From Gammaproteobacteria bacterium HGW-Gammaproteobacteria-15 (GTDB lineage Bacteria; Pseudomonadota; Gammaproteobacteria; Enterobacterales; Alteromonadaceae): a DNA stretch of 64,000 nucleotides. The stretch covers positions 310,001 to 374,000 of the forward strand of contig PGZF01000001.1 of assembly GCA_002840125.1 (NCBI GenBank), written 5' to 3'. A program made the position numbers and the translations under genes. The number at the start of each line of letters is the position of its first letter. Position 1 is the stretch's first letter. Under the pieces are notes generated by a model. That model saw nothing but the letters and a program-made list of their open reading frames with translations, had not been told where the DNA came from and ran no database searches. Of this stretch, positions 62,549 to 64,000 are shown piece after piece.

Positions 62549-63598
62549 TCAGCTGGCCCCCAGCAGCATATCGGTAGCAAGCAGCTCTGTAGCTGGCGTA
62601 GCCAGGCTACGATAACAGGCTGCAAGCTGCCGTTGCTGCGCATTGCCACAGCGCCAAACCGCACTAAGCTGTAAATCATTAATGCTGGCACCGGCAAGCT
62701 GGCGGGCGCAGTGTGGTTTAAGCTGAAACTGAGCCTGTGCTGCCTGATCCGACAACAAGCTATCGCTTTCTATCGCCCCCAGCAGCATTGCCAGTGCATC
62801 TGTTGCAATATCGTTTAACTCATCCTGCTGCGCCAGTTCAGCCAATAGCGGTACAAACTTTAGTTGGCCGCTGTACCCCATAGCTGCAATTGCGTATGTC
62901 AGTGTGGCTGCATTACCGGCCAGCTGATTAATAATTTTTGCCTGCACGGCATCAGATGCGCCGGCAATTAACAGCATTAACGCCTGCGTAGTCAGTTCTT
63001 GCTGCGCACTTAGCTGGCTTACCAAGACATCTTCCTGTGTGCGTTGGCCTAATACATACTCAGCCAGCATACAATGCACCACTAAAGGATGATCAGCAGC
63101 CAAAGCACTACGTACTGTTATTAGCTCAGCTAACAAGTTAGTTTGCGCACTCGCTGCCAGGTACCATAGTGCCGCAGAGCTCAGCGCGGTATCTGCTCTG
63201 AACGGATTTAATTTTAACCCGGCATATGAGGCCAACGGCCAGGCAATATCACCGCCTGCTAAAACTTGCTGTTGTAACAATGTGATATCGCCTGCCGCTG
63301 AGTACGGATGCCATTTTATCTGGCTCAGTAACAGCCAGGCTTGCTCTGGCTGTATAAAACAGGCGGTATCATTAATATTAAGGGCCGCAGCTGATGCCGG
63401 TGCTTGTAGCCACTGCAGCCATGGCGGCAGTGTTTTACCGGCAGTAGTATTGATTGCTGATAACAGCTTCAGGCAATCAAGCAGTTGATAATCATGTTTT
63501 CGCAACTGCACAACGCCAATATAGCGGTTTTGCACCAGTTGCAAACGTTGATTAATCAGTAAATGTGCCTGCTGCTGCAGGTTTTCAGCCTGTAACAT
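62549..63598 (-). CDS. HEAT-repeat-like protein of the type VI spike cassette
   Basis: 349 residues, helical throughout, with HEAT-like repeats (TLTYAIAAMGYSGQLKFVPLLAELAQQ, then LNDIATDALAMLLGAI). It resembles the TIGR02270 group often found beside VgrG/PAAR genes, whose members begin with a stretch like LQLVQNRYIGVVQLRKHD and contain LxWLLQ-type segments. No signal or membrane part. It lies 5 bp after the PAAR gene and 2 bp before the thiolase-like gene, so it is in the same transcript. Likely an accessory of spike or effector loading; no activity known. Confidence 0.75.
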   Translation of the reverse strand: MLQAENLQQQAHLLINQRLQLVQNRYIGVVQLRKHDYQLLDCLKLLSAINTTAGKTLPPWLQWLQAPASAAALNINDTACFIQPEQAWLLLSQIKWHPYSAAGDITLLQQQVLAGGDIAWPLASYAGLKLNPFRADTALSSAALWYLAASAQTNLLAELITVRSALAADHPLVVHCMLAEYVLGQRTQEDVLVSQLSAQQELTTQALMLLIAGASDAVQAKIINQLAGNAATLTYAIAAMGYSGQLKFVPLLAELAQQDELNDIATDALAMLLGAIESDSLLSDQAAQAQFQLKPHCARQLAGASINDLQLSAVWRCGNAQQRQLAACYRSLATPATELLATDMLLGAS

Positions 63599-63603
63599 AG
63601 CCG

Positions 63604-63897
63604 CTAACCGCCAATAAACACTGTAGGCACACCAACCACTATTTTACCGCCGTGTTCGGTGTCATCACCCAATCTGGCAGCATTTTTACCATTGATAAAA
63701 ACCGTCGAAGATCCACCACTAATGGTATCTGGCGGGCCGATACACACTAATTTATCGCCTTTACGAGCGGCCGGAATGCCGCATATAGACACATTAGGCG
63801 AGCCCTGTATTACCGGCCCGCCAATATGCGGCTTAGGCCCCGGGTCTACCTTAGGGCAAACATGCATACAACCTATTACCGCTGCGGGTTTGGCCAT
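63604..63897 (-). CDS. PAAR-motif type VI spike tip protein
   Basis: 97 residues, a single PAAR (DUF4150-like) domain: MAKPAAVIGCMHVCPKVDPG, PHIGGPVIQGSPNVSICGIPAARKGDKL with the PAAR signature, and LGDDTEHGGKIVVGVPTVFIGG. Histidines and cysteine (H12, H24, C39, H82 region) bind the zinc at the tip. It caps VgrG and carries the Rhs effector. 41 bases separate it from the vgrG stop upstream. Confidence 0.92.
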   Translation of the reverse strand: MAKPAAVIGCMHVCPKVDPGPKPHIGGPVIQGSPNVSICGIPAARKGDKLVCIGPPDTISGGSSTVFINGKNAARLGDDTEHGGKIVVGVPTVFIGG

Positions 63898-63938
63898 TTT
63901 GTCTTATCCTGTCTGGCGAAGTAGAGCGATAACACCGC

Positions 63939-64000
63939 TTAGTTAATACTGACTTTGCTGCCTTTAATGGTGATATTAACGCCTTTAATATCAATAGAGC
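63939..64000 (-). CDS. vgrG: vgrG C-terminal end (rest of gene beyond the window)
   Basis: The minus-strand frame entering at base 64000 reads SIDIKGVNITIKGSKVSIN and stops at 63939. This is the typical end of the VgrG spike needle, with valine/isoleucine alternation and the tail IKGSKV. Only 20 codons are seen, but its position before PAAR makes the call firm. Confidence 0.8.
   Translation of the reverse strand, partial: SIDIKGVNITIKGSKVSIN

Overview
The window looks like ordinary chromosome from a marine or freshwater gammaproteobacterium of the Alteromonadales/Chromatiaceae type (Rheinheimera, Alishewanella or Arsukibacterium are my best guesses). This rests on gene content and order: ccoNOQP-fixH-ccoI-ccoS-safE-fnr-uspE-ttcA, the 480-residue form of GAPDH, HexR-like sites upstream of gapA, and close matches to E. 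coli ansA, alaA, yfeW, gnd, purT and malQ. Composition is even, near half GC. The exception is a more AT-rich stretch at about 56.75-58.06 kb, where the Rhs toxin tip and its downstream small genes lie. I see no rRNA, tRNA, CRISPR, insertion sequence or prophage.

Layout. 0-9 kb: sppA (5' end cut off), ansA, a three-gene set (zinc-ribbon membrane protein, YeaC, a very large glutamine-rich DUF349 protein), a YfeW-like lipoprotein and an M14 carboxypeptidase. 9-12 kb: long-form GAPDH and a WYL regulator-msrB operon. 12-17.8 kb: a C4-dicarboxylate module, in which the DctB sensor and DctD sigma54 activator sit upstream of a porin and a DASS symporter. The intergenic DNA holds a complete-looking sigma54 control region (26-bp palindrome, IHF-like site, -24/-12 promoter). 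17.8-23.2 kb: small accessory genes (two serine hydrolases, GFA protein, FosA-like protein, GNAT, DUF1707 protein, two unknowns). 23.3-34.9 kb: carbon metabolism (purT-gnd, malQ-glgB-glgX, gapA, yeaD), with two HexR-like operators between malQ and gapA.

35.5-45.4 kb: cbb3 oxidase structural genes ccoNOQP behind an FNR-like box, the assembly genes fixH-ccoI-ccoS-safE, then fnr, uspE and ttcA. Together they form a microaerobic respiration block with its own oxygen sensor. 45.4-56.7 kb: DUF2987 protein, Bax-like protein, alaA, SYLF lipoprotein, CDF exporter, AGCS symporter, SOS-controlled yebG (perfect LexA box), dGTPase, patatin-like protein, a membrane protein plus zinc-ribbon rhomboid pair, and a MAPEG protein.

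56.7-64 kb: a type VI secretion spike/effector cassette read leftward: vgrG (only the C-terminal tail is in the window), PAAR, HEAT-like protein, a thiolase-fold protein without its catalytic residues, an Rhs protein whose tip resembles a clan CD (caspase-like) cysteine peptidase, then a secreted Sel1-repeat protein (candidate immunity) and a small gene that appears to carry a one-base frameshift. This cassette is the part most likely to hold something undescribed: a putative proteolytic Rhs toxin, a dead-enzyme adaptor and a candidate immunity gene.
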